Positions 31,930 through 45,418 of a DNA stretch of 64,000 bases are shown piece after piece (position 1 is the stretch's first letter; each line of letters begins with the position of its first letter). The notes under the pieces were generated by a model. It did not search any database and was not told where the DNA came from. It saw only the letters and a program-made list of their open reading frames with translations. Source of the stretch: Dasypus novemcinctus (Eukaryota > Chordata > Mammalia > Cingulata > Dasypodidae); assembly GCF_030445035.2 (NCBI RefSeq), contig NC_080699.1, forward strand, positions 806,001 through 870,000. The letters are read 5' to 3'. The position numbers and the translations under genes are program-made.

Positions 31930-34862
31930 TTTCTCTTTTCACCATTTTATTTTATTTTTTAAGATACATAGGTATCTTAAATGTTACATTAAAATGTTAC
32001 CTTAAAAAATATAAGCGGTTTCCATATATCCCACTCCCCACACCCCTCACTTTCCCACATCAACAACCTCTTTCATCAGGGTGGCACATTCATTGCCTTT
32101 GATGAATACATGTTGGAGCACTGCTACACAGCCTGGATTATAGTTTACGTTATAGTTTACACTCTCTCTTGTCCATTCAGTGGCCTATGGCAATATATAA
32201 TGTCCTGCATCTGTCCCTACAAAATCATTCAGGACAACTCCAAGTCCAAAATATGTGCCATATCACATCTCTTTTTCCCTCTCCCTGCCTTCAGCAACTC
32301 CCATGGCCACTGTCTCTACATCAGTGATGTAATTTCTTTCATTGCTAGAGTCATAATAATTCTATAATAGAATACCAGTAAGTCCACTCTAATCCATATT
32401 TTACTCTTCCATCCTGAGGACCCTGGAATGGGAATGCCCATTCCACCTCTAAATTGAGAGGGGGCTTAGATCCCACATGGCTGTTGGATGGGGTTCTCCT
32501 GCTTGCAGATGTAGACTCTCTCAGTTTCTTGGTGTGGTGGTTGACCATCCTCATCTCCTTGTTAGTTGATCTGGGTAAGTCCAGCGAACTGGAGAGTAGG
32601 TGTTGTAACTCTGCTGAGGCTCGGGGCCCAGCTGGCACATGGCCAGTCCAGAGATTCAAGTTTCTGAATATACACCATCCCCAGCACCAACCACAGGTTC
32701 AGTAAAAGTGACAGAAGAGACACATGTAGAAAGGTCACATCTGAGTCTAACTCCATCACACTCAGGAGCACAAATTCCAAAGTGAGCCCACTGGCAAGGC
32801 AGAGAACTCCAGAGCCATCAGCCATGACTATAGAACCTGTGTGTCTCTGTAGCCCTCAGAAGTACCAGTACCTGGGGTTGTATCTATTTTGGCTGTCTCT
32901 GAGATCCTGCTGAGATGTACATAAATGCAATCCCTCTGATGACCTCCCGACTCATTTTGAAGTCTCTTAGCCATATAAACTCATTTGTCTTTACCGTTTT
33001 TCCCTTTTATTCAAGGTCTTTCTAGTTGCATCACCAGCTGGTGCTTGGTAGTAAGCCCTTGGTGCCAGTGAAGCTCATCCTGGGAGTCATGTCCCATGCT
33101 GGGGGGAAGGTAATGTGTTTACACTCTGAGTTTGGCTTATAGTGTGGCCACATTTGAGCAACATGGATGCTCTCAGGAGGTAACTCTTAGGCACCCTACA
33201 GCTCGAGACCTAGTTGAAATTTCAAGCACAGGTTCATAAGCATAGTCAACAATGTCAAGGGCCCATCAATGGACCATCCTTCTTCACTGGTCTTTGCCCT
33301 TGCACTCGGAGGATTGCTGATGTTCCACTGAGGACTGTGACACAGCTCCCCTGGCTAGAACTCAGCACTCCCTCAGTTGTCGTGTGTAATTCTGCTCTAT
33401 GTCAATACCCAATGAGCATCTGAACTTATCTATATACCCTATTTGCATGCCCTGGAGAACTCCCTCCCATGCATCCCCCATCAGTGACACCCACACAAAT
33501 GCTCCACCCCTGCCATAGTTGAACCCCTCTGTGATCCAAAACTTCTTCAGAAATGAAGCCTAAAATATTGCCAAATTCAATTAATAGGAAAATAAAATAG
33601 TAATGATAGGTGTAAAGATTAGAAATAAAATACATAATAATTTAGAAAAAGTAAAATAAAGTAAAAAATAAATTCAGGTATTAAAAAATGAAAAATATCA
33701 TACAAAATTCTTTTTATTTTTGCCTTTCATCACTGCAGTAGGTGTTGTCCTATATGTACAGTGGCAAGGCAATCTCTTCCATTTCTTCCTCAGTGTCTTA
33801 CTTTTTTTTTTTTTTTAATTATGTCTTCAAAAAAGTTTTAGGTCACAGCAAAGTCACATACAGAATATAGGGGAATCCCATATACCCAATATTCTCCTCC
33901 TTTTCCCCCTGGCCAGCAATGATCTTTTTACATCTGGATGTTATATTTGCTACAGCTGATGTATAGATATTGAAAAATAGCTACTAACCATGGTTCCATT
34001 TGGTTTACATTATGGTTTATATTTTAGACTGTACACTTTTCTAAATTTTTAGTTATATTATGGTTTACATTTTAGACAATATACTTTATAAATTTTTGGT
34101 GAAATTTAATATGGCCTATATCCATCATTGCATGACCTTGTGGAACACTTCCATTGCTCCTCAGTTACCCCCCTTCCATCTATTCTATTCCTCTCTCCAC
34201 TTCCCCTCGGGGCCCACAGTGACAACCAAGCTTCACTGTTTGAAGAACCAGATTTATAGATACTTGCGACAATGCTGAGGGCTTGACACGCTAGTCTGTC
34301 CTCCCCAATTGGGAGCCACCAATGCTCTCAAGAGACACTCTTCCCTCTGTTTGAGAGCATCAGGTCTCCCCAAATGGGGGAACAACACCTTCCTGCTCAT
34401 TGTATGGGTCTCCACCCCCTGATATAACACACTGTGCAAGATGAGCACTCACACGCTCCCCAGAAGCCTGCCCCAGGTGCACCCTGTGCCAGATGCTCCC
34501 ATCAGACACCTTAAACCAGTAACCCTTCCTTATTAATTTTTCTAAGGATCTTTCTCAACGTTATAGTTTCAACCACTTAACTGACAATCTCCCACGTTCA
34601 CCAGCTCCCCCCAAAACCTCCCCCCAATTTCACGGACCATCTGACCCATCCTCCCAACCCTAACTCCCCTCAAGCCTGCAAAGCCCCATCCAATAGTATC
34701 CTTATACCCCTGTCTTATCCCTTCCCTGCACAACTACTTACCTTCACTTTATCATAGATTTCGCCCATGCTGGCATCAGCTCACAACCTTTCTCTCCCCT
34801 GCAATTTCCTGTAAGCTTATCATCCAGTCTCTAGCTCTCTGAGACAGCTTGATTTGCTTATT

Positions 34863-37800
34863 TCATATTAGAGACGTCATGTGGTATTTGTCCTTCAATG
34901 CCTGGCTTGCTTCACTCAACATAAGGTCCTCAAGATTCATCCATGTTATCCCATGTGTTAGTACTGTATTCCTTCTTACAGCTGAGTAGTATTCTACTGT
35001 ATGTATATACCACATTTTGTTTATCTGTTCATCTGTTGATGGGCATTTGGGTTGATTCCAACTTTTGTTAATAGTGAATAATGCCACTATGAACATTGGG
35101 TGTGCATATATCAGTTTGTGTCCTTGTTTTCCGTTCTTCTGGGTATATACCGAGAATTGGAAATGTTGGGTTATATGGCAAATCTATAGCTAGTTTTTTG
35201 AAGAATTGCCAAGCTGTCCTCAACAATGGCTGGATCCTTCTGCATTCCCACTGCAGTGGATAAGGGTTCCCATTCCTCCACATCCTCTCCAACGTTTGTA
35301 GTCCTCTGTTTTTGTTTTTTTTTTTAATAACTGCCAGTCTAACGGTTGTAAGATAGTATCTCACTGTAGTTTTGATTTTCATTTCCCTAATAGCTAGTGA
35401 TGTTGAGCACCTTTTCATGTGGTTTTTAGTAATTTGTATTTCTTCTTTGGAGAAGCATCTGTTCAAATCTCTTGCGCATTTTAAAAATGGATTGTTTGTC
35501 TTTTTATTTTTGAGATATAAGATTTCATTATATATGCTGGATATTAGGCTTCTATCAGATATATGGTTACCCAATATTTTCTCTCATTGGGTAGGCTGTC
35601 TTTTCACTTTCTCGATAAACTCCTTTGAAGTGAAAAAGGTTTTAATTTTGAGGAGGTCCCATTTATCTGTTTTTTCTTTCACTGCTTTTGCTTTCATTGT
35701 GAAGTTCATGAAGCCATTTCCTCTTACAAGTTCCTATAGATGCTTCCCTACATTGTCTTCCAAGGTCTTTATGGTCTTGGCACTTATATTTAGATCTTTG
35801 ATCCATCTTGAGTTGATTTTTGTATAATGTGTGAGATGGTGTTCCTCTCTCATTCTTTTGCATACGGATATCCTGTTCTCCAAGCACCATTTGTTGAAGA
35901 GGTCATTTTCTCCCACTTGAATGGACGTGGTGGCCTTGTCGAATATAAGATGACTGTATATGCAAAGATCTGTATCAGAACTCTCAGTTTAGTTCCAGGG
36001 GTCAGTATGTGTATCCTTGTGCCAATACCATGCCATTTTGACCACTATAGCTTTGTATATGTCTTTGGCTATTTGGGGCCTCTTTCCCTTCCAAATAAAT
36101 TTCATAGTTAGATTTTCCAGTTCATTAAAAAAATGCTGTGTTGATTTTTATTGGGATTCCATTAAATCTGTAGATCAGTTTGGGTAGGATAGACATCTTA
36201 ATGATGTTTAGTCTTCATATCCCTGAACATGGAATGTTCTTCCATTTATTTAAGACTTCTTTGATTTCCTTTAACAGTGTTGCGTAGTTTTCTGTGTATA
36301 AGTCTTTTACATCTTTAGTTAAATTTCTTCCTAGGTATTTGATTTTTTAATTTACTGTTGTAAATGGTATTTTCTCTTGATTTCTTCCTCAGAGTGCTCA
36401 TTATTCGTGTACAGAAATGCTACTGATTTTTGTGCATTGATCTTATAACCTGAGACTTTACTGAACTGATTTATAAGTTCTTGAAGCTTTGTTGTAGATT
36501 TCTCAGTGCTTTCTATGTATAGGATTATGTCATCTGCAAATTGTGAAATTTTGACTTTTTCCTTTCAAATTTGGATGCCCCTTACATCAGTTTCTTGCCT
36601 CAGTGCTCGAGCAAGTACTTCTAACACAATGTTAAGTAGGAGAGGTGATATGTGCATCTTGTCTTGTTCTTGATCTTAGAAAGAAATATTTTAGGATTTC
36701 ACCATTGTGTATGTTAGCTGTGGGTTTTTCATATTTACTCTTTATCATGTTCAGAAAGTTTCCTTCTATTCCTATCTCTTGTTGCGTTTTTATCAGGAAA
36801 GTTTGCTGTATTTTGTCAAATCCTTTTTCTGCAACTACAGATATGAGCATGTGACTTTTCCCTTCAATCTGTCATGTGGTGTGTTACATTGATTCCTTAC
36901 GTTGAACCATCCTTGCACATCAGGATGAAGCCACTTGGTCCTGGTGTGTAATTCGTTTGATGTGCTGCTGAATTTGATTAGCAGGTATTTTGTTGAGGAT
37001 TTTAGCTTCCAGGTTCATTAAAGATATGGGTCCGTAATTTTCCTTTCTAGTGGTGTCTTTTGCATTGGTATTAGGGTAATGTTATCATCATAGAATGAGT
37101 TAAGCAATGTTCCTTCATTTCAATTTTTTGGAAGAGTTTAAGCAATATTCGTGTTAGTTCTTTATGGAATGTTTGGTAGAGTTCACCTGTGACGCTGTCT
37201 GGCCCTGGGCTCTTCTTAGTTGGGAGGTTTTTAATGACTGATTCTATCTCTTTACTTGTGCTTGGTTTGTTGAAATCATCAATTTCTTATTTCATCAATG
37301 TAGGCTGTAGAAACATCAATGTGTTTCTGGAAATTTGTCCATTTCCTCTACATTGTCCTCTTTGTTGGCATATAGTTTTTCAAAGTATCCTCTTACGATA
37401 CTCTTTATTTCTGAGGGGTCACTAGTGATAGTCCCTTTCTCATTTCTTATTTTATGCATTTGTAACTTCTCTCTTTTTTCTTTTTAGTCTAGCTAAGGGT
37501 TTGTCAATTTTATGGATCTTCTCAAAGAACCAGCTCTTTGTTTTCTTTATTTTTTTCTAGTGCTTTATTATATTCTATTTCATTTAGTTCTGTTCTGATC
37601 TTTGTCCTTCCTTCCTTCCTTCCTTCCTTCCTTCCTTCCTTCCTTCCTTCCTTCCTTCCTTCCTTCCTTCCTTCCTTCCTTCCTTCCTTCCTTCCTTCCT
37701 TATTAGTTTGTTGTTTTTTTTACTAATTCCTCCAAGTGTACAATTAGATCTTTGATTTTAGCTCTTTCTTCTTTTTTTTGACATATGAATTTATGGCTAT

Positions 37801-38795
37801 GAATTTCCCTTTCAGTACAGCTTTTGCTGCATCCCGTAAGTGTTGATATGTTGTGTTGCCATTTTCATTTGTTTCAAGGTAGTTACTGATTTCTTTTGAG
37901 ATTTCCTCCTTGACCCACTGTTTGTCTAAGAGTGTATTGCTTAACTTTCATATCTTTGTACCTAATCTAGTTCTCTGGCCCTTGTGGATTTCCAGCTTCA
38001 TTCCATTGTGGTCAGAGAAATTACTTTGTATGATTTCGTTCTTTTTGAATTCATTGAGACTTTTTCTTTTGTCTAGCACGTGGTCTATCTTGGAGAATGA
38101 TCCACATGCCCTTGAGAAGAAGAATGTATATCCTGCTGTATTTGGGTGTAGTGTTCTGTTTATGCCTACTAGGCCCAGATCCTCTAATATATTGTTCAAA
38201 GTCTTTGTTTCTTTATTGATTCTCTATCAAGATGTTCTGTCTAACAGTGATAATGGTGTATTAAATTCCCCAGTATAATTGTAGAGGCATCTATTCCTTC
38301 ACTTAGTTTTTCCAGTGTTTGTCTCATGTATTTTGAAGTGCCCTAGTTATGTGCATAAATGTTTATGATTGTTCTTTCTTCTTGAAAGATTACCCCTTTT
38401 ACTAATATACAGTTTCCATTTTTGTCTCTTACAATAGTTTTTCATTTAAAGTCTATTTTGTACAATAGTATAGCTAGCACTCCTGCCCTTTTTTGGTTAT
38501 TGTTTGTTTGCAAGATTGTTGGCCAGCCACTCACTTTTAACCTCCTTGAATCCCTGCATCTAAGGTGGGTTTCTTGTAGACAGCACATAGATGGGTCACA
38601 TTTCCTTATCCATTCTGCCAATCTGTGTCTCTTGACATGTGAGCTTAATCCATTAACATTCAGTGCTATTACTCTCAAGGAAATACTTACACTTGTCATA
38701 TTTTCTTTGTATTTGTGTGTGTCATTTATTGTTTTTATTTCTCTTTTTGTCTTTTTAGTTGTTCTTACACTCTCCTCCAAGTCTGTCTCTCCTGT
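34863..38795 (-). pseudogene. ORF2 (L1): Older L1 ORF2, disabled
   Basis: The same protein as in the young L1, read in many short frames: endonuclease (near 38442-38780, SLRVIALNVNGLSSHVK and CCLQETHLR), a thumb-like part, and the C-terminal part (34863-35890, e.g. NPYPLQWECRR). Stop codons and frameshifts run throughout, and the reverse transcriptase palm reads only in patches. A large TTCC microsatellite at 37605-37702 sits inside the frame. Not functional. Confidence 0.85.
37605..37702. repeat. (TTCC)n microsatellite in the older L1
   Basis: Uninterrupted CCTT repeats of about 24 units. At the equivalent place the young L1 has only TTTCCTTCCTTCTTC (near 44318), so the array probably grew out of this L1 seed. 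Confidence 0.97.
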
Positions 38796-38967
38796 TTTGT
38801 TTTGTTTTTTCTTTCAACCTGCAGAACTCCCTATAGTATTTCTTGAAGGGCAAGTTTCTCATTGGCATACTCTCTTAGTTTCTGTTTATCTGTGAATATT
38901 TTGAACTCTCCATCATTTTTGAATGCCAGCTTTGCTGGATAGAGTAATCTTGGCTGGAATTTTTTTT

Positions 38968-41519
38968 TTTTAATATTTATTTATTATTATTATTTTTAAT
39001 TACATTAAAAAAAATATATGAGGTCCCATTCAACCCCACCGCCCCCGCCCCCCACTCCCCCCACAGCAACACTCTCTCCCATCATCGTGATACATCCATT
39101 GCACCTGGTAAGTTCATCTCTGAGCATCACTGCACCCCATAGTCAATGGTCCACATCATAGCCCAGACTCTCTCACGTTCCATCCAGTGGGCCCTGGGGG
39201 GATCTACAGTGTCCCGTAATTGTCCGTGAAGCACTATCCAGGACAACTCCACGTCCCGAAAATGCCTCCACATCTCATCTCTTCCTCCCGTTCCCCACAC
39301 CCAGCAGCCCCCATGGCTACCGTTCCCACACCCATTCCACATTTTCTCTGTGGACATTGGATTGGTTGTGTCCATTGCACACCTATGTCAAGTGAGGGCT
39401 TAGATTGCACATGGGTACTGGATGCACTCTTCCCGCTTCTAGTTGTAGACACTCTAGGCTCCATGTTGTGGTGGTTGACCTTCTTCAACTCCATGTTAGC
39501 TGAGTGGAGTAAGTCCAATAAGTCAAAGTGTAGGAGCTGAAGTCTGTTGAGGCTCTGGGCCTGGGTGTCATATTATCAGTCCAGAGATTCAAATCCCCTA
39601 CATATATCTTAAACCCAGCACCAACTACAATTCCAATAAAGTAGCATGCAAGTCTTGTGAAAAGAGATCCCCTCTGAGTCCATTTCCATCACGCAGAAAC
39701 ACCAGCTCCAAAGAAGGGCCATCTGTCATGGCAGTGAACCCCTTCTGCCATGACCATAGAACCCGTGGGTCTCTTTATCCCTCAAAAGAACCAATACCTG
39801 GGGTTGTATCTACCTTATCTGTCTCTTAGACTCTGTTCAGTTGTACATAGGGGTATTCCTTCTGACAACCTCCAGACTCTTTTTTAGAGACTCACAGCCT
39901 TATAATCTCATTTCTCCTTTCCATTTCCCCCTTACATTAGGTCAAACCGCTTCCCGAAGTCATGTTATTATATGTAGACAGGTATATTCTGCTGTTCCGC
40001 ATTGAATCTTTGATTCAAGGTCATTTTCTAGTTGCTTCTTCAGCTGGTATGTGGTAGTGATCCCTCGGTGCCAGGGAGGCTCATCCCCGGGTGTCGTGTC
40101 CCACGCTGGGGGGAATGCATCACATCTACACGCTGAGTTTGGCTGTGAGAGTGGCCACATTTGAGTAACATGAAGGCTGTCAGGAGGAAACCCCCAGGCA
40201 CAATGCTACTCTAGGCCTTGTTCTTATTGCAGGTGCATAGGCTCAAAAGTGTAGCCATTAGTATCAAGAGCCCACTGTTGGGCCCTCCTTCCTTCCTGGT
40301 TCTTGCCGTTGCACCTGGAGGATTGCCGCTGCTCTCCCAGGGCCCACAACAGTGACCCCCTGGCCAGGAGCCCAGTACCCCCCCAGCTGTTGTTTTTAAT
40401 TGTTTCCACTATGAGTATATATAGACATTACCATATACCCTGGGCATATGCCCTGTATAACTCCCTGTCAACCATATATATCCTGTCAATAACATCCCAT
40501 ATCAGTATTCCTCCGCTGCCATTGTTGAACCACTCTGTGATCCAAAACTTCCCGTAAAGTGAATCCCAACATAATGCCAGCTTCAGAAGAGTGTTAGATC
40601 ACCAAAATTCATATATATAATATACAGTATTTCCCCAGATCCACCATAAAACCTTTTCCCTTCCACAGCAATAATCTTTTAACTTATTCATATCATATTT
40701 CCTGAAACTGATGTACAGATTCCGAAACTATAGTTTTCAAACAAGGTAACATTTGTGCTTACTATGTGGTCCATACTTTAGGTTGTACAGTTTTCTAAAT
40801 TTTTTAGTTATCCTATGTTTTGTCTTATGGTTTTCATTATTAGTCTGTCGTCCCCTATATGTTTTTGGTGTAACATTAGCTGTTTTATATTCATCCTCGT
40901 GTACTCTCACATAACTCCTCTTTTGCCCCCTTATTTACCTTTGTTCCATCCATTGCACGTCCATTTTCCCCTCCCCTTAGGGCCCACAATGCCTGCCAAT
41001 CTAATGCCCTGGGAGCCGTCCTTTCTCACGAGAGATACAGTTCTCTCTATTCGATGGCATTAGTCTTCCCCAGGATATGGGTCCACCCCACCCAATGGTA
41101 GAACCCACCTTGGCAAAATGAGCCTTCAGCTATTCCCTCCGGAGTCCGTCCCACATCAGACCATACCCCCTGAGCGTCCTAACCAGGTAACCCTCCTACT
41201 TATACTTTGATACGTTTTACTCAACATTTAGTTCTCAATGAACTTCTGGCACTCTCCCATGTTTGTATGTTGCCCCTCCCTCCCACCTATTTCTTGGACC
41301 ATATTACCCCTCTTCCCATCCCCAGCCCCCCTCAAACCCAGAAAACCCCACCCGAAGGTAACCCCTTGCCCCCATTTTGTCCCTTCTTTGTGCTCATACT
41401 TACCCCCAGCTCATCACAGATTCCACCCCTACAGACATTAACTCACAGCCTTCCTCCACCCCCCGATTTCCAGTAAGCCACTTTTCCAGACTCTAGCTCT
41501 CTGAGGCAGCTAACTTATT
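38968..41519 (-). other. Long 3' UTR of the young L1
   Basis: Starts after the ORF2 stop near 41520 and ends in the oligo-A. It is 2.55 kb. A C-rich block (reads GCCCCCGCCCCCCACTCCCC on plus, near 39040) makes a G-rich tract in the RNA near the 3' end, a common feature of L1 3' UTRs. It aligns in order with 10826-11730 and 31960-34860. Confidence 0.85.
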
Positions 41520-44500
41520 TCATATCATTGAGGTCATATAGTATTTGTCCTTCAATGCCTGGGTTGCTTCACTCAACATAAGATTCTCAAGGTTCATCCA
41601 TGTTATCACGTGCGATTGTAGTGTATTGGTTCTTACAGCTGAGTAGTATTCCATTGTGTGTATATACCACATTTTATTGATCCACTCATCTGTTGATGGA
41701 CTTTTGGATTGATTCCAACTTTTGGCGATGGTGAACAATGCTGCTATGAACATTGGTGTACATATATCGGTTTGTGTCCTTGTTTTCAGATCTGATGGGT
41801 ATATACCCAGCAGTGGTATTGCTGGGTCATATGGCAAATCTATGGATAATTTTTTGAGAAACTGCCAAACTGTCCTCCAGAATGGTTGGATCCTTCTGCA
41901 TTCCCACCAGCAATGGATGAGTGTTCCCCTTTCTTCACATCCTCTCCAGCATTTGTATTCTACTGTTTTTTTCATGGCTGCCAATCTTATGGGAGTAAGA
42001 TGGTATCTCATTGTAGTTTTGATTTGCATTTCCCTGATAGCTAGGGATTTGGAGCATTTTTTCATGTGCTTTTTAGCCATTTGTATTTCTTCTTTGGAGA
42101 AGTGTCTGTTTAAATCTTTTCCCCATTTTTTAAATGGGTTGTTTATCTTTTTGTTTTCGAGATCTATGAGTTCTTTATATATGCAAGTTATAAGTCTCTT
42201 ATCAGATATATGGTTGCCAAATATTTTCTCCCATTGTGTGGGTTCCCTTTTTACTTTCTTGACAAACTCCTTTGAGGTGCAGAAGGCTTTAATTTTGAGG
42301 TAGTCCCATTTATCTATTTGTTCTTTTGCTGCTCGTGCTTTTGGTGTGATATTCATGAAGCCATTTCCTATTACAAGGTCCTGTAGATGTTTCCCTACAC
42401 TGCTTTCTAAGGTCTTTATGGTCTTGGCTCTTATATTTAGGTCTTTGATCCATCTTGAGTTGATCTTTGTATAAGGTGTGAGATGGTAATCCTCTTTCAT
42501 TCTTCTTCATATGGCTATCCAGTTCTCCAGGCACCATTTGTTGAATAGGCCATTCTCTCCCAGTTGTGAGGGTATGGTGGCTTTATCGAATATTATATGG
42601 CTATATACATGAGGTTCTATATCTGAACTTTCAATTCGATTCCATTGGTCTGTGTGTCTCTCCTTATGCCAGTACCATGCTGTTTTCACTACTGTAGCTT
42701 TGTAGTATGTTTTGAAGTCAGGAAGTGTGATTCCTCCTATTTCGTTTTTCTTTTTCAATATGTCTTTGGCTATTCGGGGCCTCTTTTTATTCCAAATAAA
42801 TTTCATAGTTAGTTTTTCTAGTTCCTTAAAGAAGGCTGTGTTGATTTTTATTGGGATTGCATTGAATGTGTAGATCAGTTTTGGTAGGATAGACATCTTA
42901 ATAATATTCAGTCTTCCTATCCATGAACAGGGAATATTCTTCCATTTATTTAGGTCTTCTTTGATTTCCTTGAACAATCTTGTATAGTTCTCGATGTATA
43001 AGTTTTTTACCTCTTTAGTTAAATTTATTCCTAAGTATTTGATTTTTTTATTTACTATTGTGAATGGTATTTGTTTCTTGATTTCCTCCTGATCTTGCTC
43101 ATTATTGGTGTATAGAAATGCTACTGATTTTTGCGCATTGATCTTATAACCTGCGACTTTGCTAAACTCATTTATGAGTTCTAGGAGCTTTGTTGTAGAT
43201 CTCTCAGGGTTTTCTATATATAGGATCATGTCATCTGCAAATAATGAAATTTTGACTTCTTCCCTTCCAATTTGAATGCCTTTTATATCTGGTTCTTGTC
43301 TCAGTGCTCGAGCCAGTACTTCCAAGACAATGTTAAATAGGAGCGGAGACAATGGGCATCCTTGTCTTGTTCCTGATTTTAGAGGGAAGGATTTCAGGAT
43401 TTCGCCATTGTAAACAATGTTGGCTTTAGGTTTTTCATATATACTCTTTATCATGTTCAAAAAGTTTCCTTGTATTCCGATCTTTTGGAGTGTTTTTATC
43501 AGGAAGGGGTGCTGTATTTTGTCAAATGCCTTTTCTGCATCTATAGATATAATCATGTGGTTTTTTTCTCTCAATCTGTTTATATGGTGTATTACATTGA
43601 TTGATTTTCTTATGTTGAACCATCCTTGCATACCTGGAATAAATCCCACTTGGTCATGGTGTATAATTCGTTTAATGTGTTGTTGAATACGATTAGCAAG
43701 TATTTTGTTAAGTATTTTTGCGTCTAGGTTCATTAGAGAAATTGGTCTGTAATTTTCCTTTCTTGTGGTGTCTTTGTTTGGCTTTGGTACTAGGGTAATG
43801 TTGGCATCATAGAAGGAATTAGGCAGTGTTCCTTCTGTTTCGATTTTTTGGAATAGTTTCAACATGATTGGTGTTAGCTCTTTCCGGAATGTTTTGTAGA
43901 ATTCCCCTCTGAAGCCGTCTGGCCCTGGGCTCTTCTTAGTTGGGAGATTTTTAATGACTGATTCTATCTCTTTGCTTGTGATTGGTTTGTTAAGATCATC
44001 AATTTCTTCTTTCATCAGTATGGGCTGCTTATGTATTTCTAGGAATTTGTCCATTTCCTCTAAATTGTCATTTTTGTTGGAATATAGTTTTTCAAAGTAT
44101 CCTCTTATGATAGTCTTTATTTCTGTGGGGTCAGTGGTGATATCACCTTTCTCATTTCTTATTTTGTGTATTTGCATCTTTTCTCTTTTTTTCTTTGTTA
44201 GTCTCGCTAAAGGTTTGTCAATTTTGTTGATCTTCTCAAAAAACCAGCTCTTGGTCTTGTTTATTTTTTCAAGTGCTTTCTTATTTTCTATTTCATTTAG
44301 TTCTGCTCTTATCTTTGTTATTTCCTTCCTTCTTCTTCCTGTTGGGTTACTTTGTTGTTGTTTTTCTAATTCCTTCAAATGTGCAGTTAATTCTTCAATT
44401 TCTGCTCTTTCTTCTTTTTTGATATATGAATTTATGGCTATAAATTTCCCTCTCAGTACCGCTTTTGCTGCATCCCATAAATTTTGGTATGTTGTGTTAT

Positions 44501-45338
44501 CATTATCATTTGTTTCAAGGTAGTCATTGATTTCTTTTGAGATTTCCTCTTTGACCCACTGTTTTTCTAAGAGTGTGCTGTTTAATTTCCAAATTGTCGT
44601 GTGAAGTCTGGGTCTCTGTCCCTTGCAAATTTCCAGCTTGACTCCACTGTGGTCAGAGATATTGTTTTGTATGATTTCGATCTTTCTGAATTCATTAAGC
44701 CTTTCTTTGTGGCCTAGCATATGGTCAATCTTGGAGAATGTTCCATGTGCGCTTGAGAAAAATGTATATCCTGCTGTGTTTGGGTGTAATGATCTATATA
44801 TGTCTATTAGATCCAGCTCTTCTAATATACTGTTCAAATGTTTTGTTTCTTTAGTGATTCTCTTTTGAGATGTTCTGTCCAGAGTTGATAGTGGTGTATT
44901 AAAATCCCCCACTATAATTGTAGATGCAGCTATTCTTTCACTTAGTTTTTCCAGCGTTTGCCTCACGTATTTAGAGGCGCCCTTGTTAGGAGCATAAATA
45001 TTTATGATTGTTCGATCTTCTTGACAAATTGTCCCTTTCACTAAAATATAGTATCCTTCTTTGTCTCTCACAATTGTTTCGCATTTAAAGTCTATTTTGT
45101 CTGATATTAATATAGCTACTCCTGCCTTTTTTTGGTTGTTGTTTGCTTGTATGATTGTTTTCCAGCCATTCACTTTCAACCTCCATGAGTCTCTGGGTCT
45201 AAGATGTGTCTCTTGTAGGCAGCATATAGATGGGTCGTATTTCCTTATCCAGTGTCCCAGTCTGAATCTTTTGATAGGTGAGTTTAATCTGTTGACATTC
45301 AGTGTTATTACGTTTAGAGAGTTATTTATGGTAGCCAT
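41520..45338 (-). pseudogene. ORF2 (L1): L1 ORF2 protein (endonuclease / reverse transcriptase), one in-frame stop
   Basis: From the likely start MATINNSLN (ATG ending the N-terminal extension; an upstream in-frame ATG at 45434 would overlap ORF1) the frame spans 1,272 codons, about the length of human ORF2p (1,275). In order: apurinic-type endonuclease with [19 protein letters not shown] and SDHSGVKLE; reverse transcriptase with [16 protein letters not shown] and the catalytic FADD; and a cysteine-rich tail C-x3-C-x7-H-x4-C near CWRGCEERG. The frame is broken once, by TGA at 42509-42507, between CLENWIAI and the next codons AGA AGA ATG. The older copy here has TGC (Cys) there. The part after the stop is 326 codons from its first ATG at 42500. 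The truncated product would retain endonuclease and polymerase but lack the cysteine-rich tail. Readthrough or sequencing error is possible. Confidence 0.9.
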
Positions 45339-45418
45339 ATTTTGGTTGGATTTGTGTTTGTTATATTTTGTTTGTATTATTTTATTTTCCCCTTCTATTT
45401 TTGTCTTTCTTGTTGCTT

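Larger units (their letters stand above)
31930..38967 (-). mobile_element. Older L1, 3' UTR and most of ORF2
   Basis: A 5'-truncated L1 in minus orientation. It has a 3' UTR at about 31930-34860 and ORF2 at 34863-38795, then the 3' part of ORF1 up to 38957. It is interrupted by the young L1 at 38968 and resumes at 47888. It lies in a hAT transposon with a 12-bp target duplication TTGTCCAGTTTT at 31918-31929 and 48048-48059. Its 3' UTR is of the same long kind as in the young copy but is more diverged. Confidence 0.92.

Noticed and set aside
37538-37726. Frame rich in Leu-Pro-Ser repeats
   Set aside because: A translation of the TTCC microsatellite inside a dead L1. Same for 55872-56564.
41722-44523. 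Plus-strand open frames of up to 193 codons across the L1
   Set aside because: They are antisense shadows of ORF2 and ORF1.
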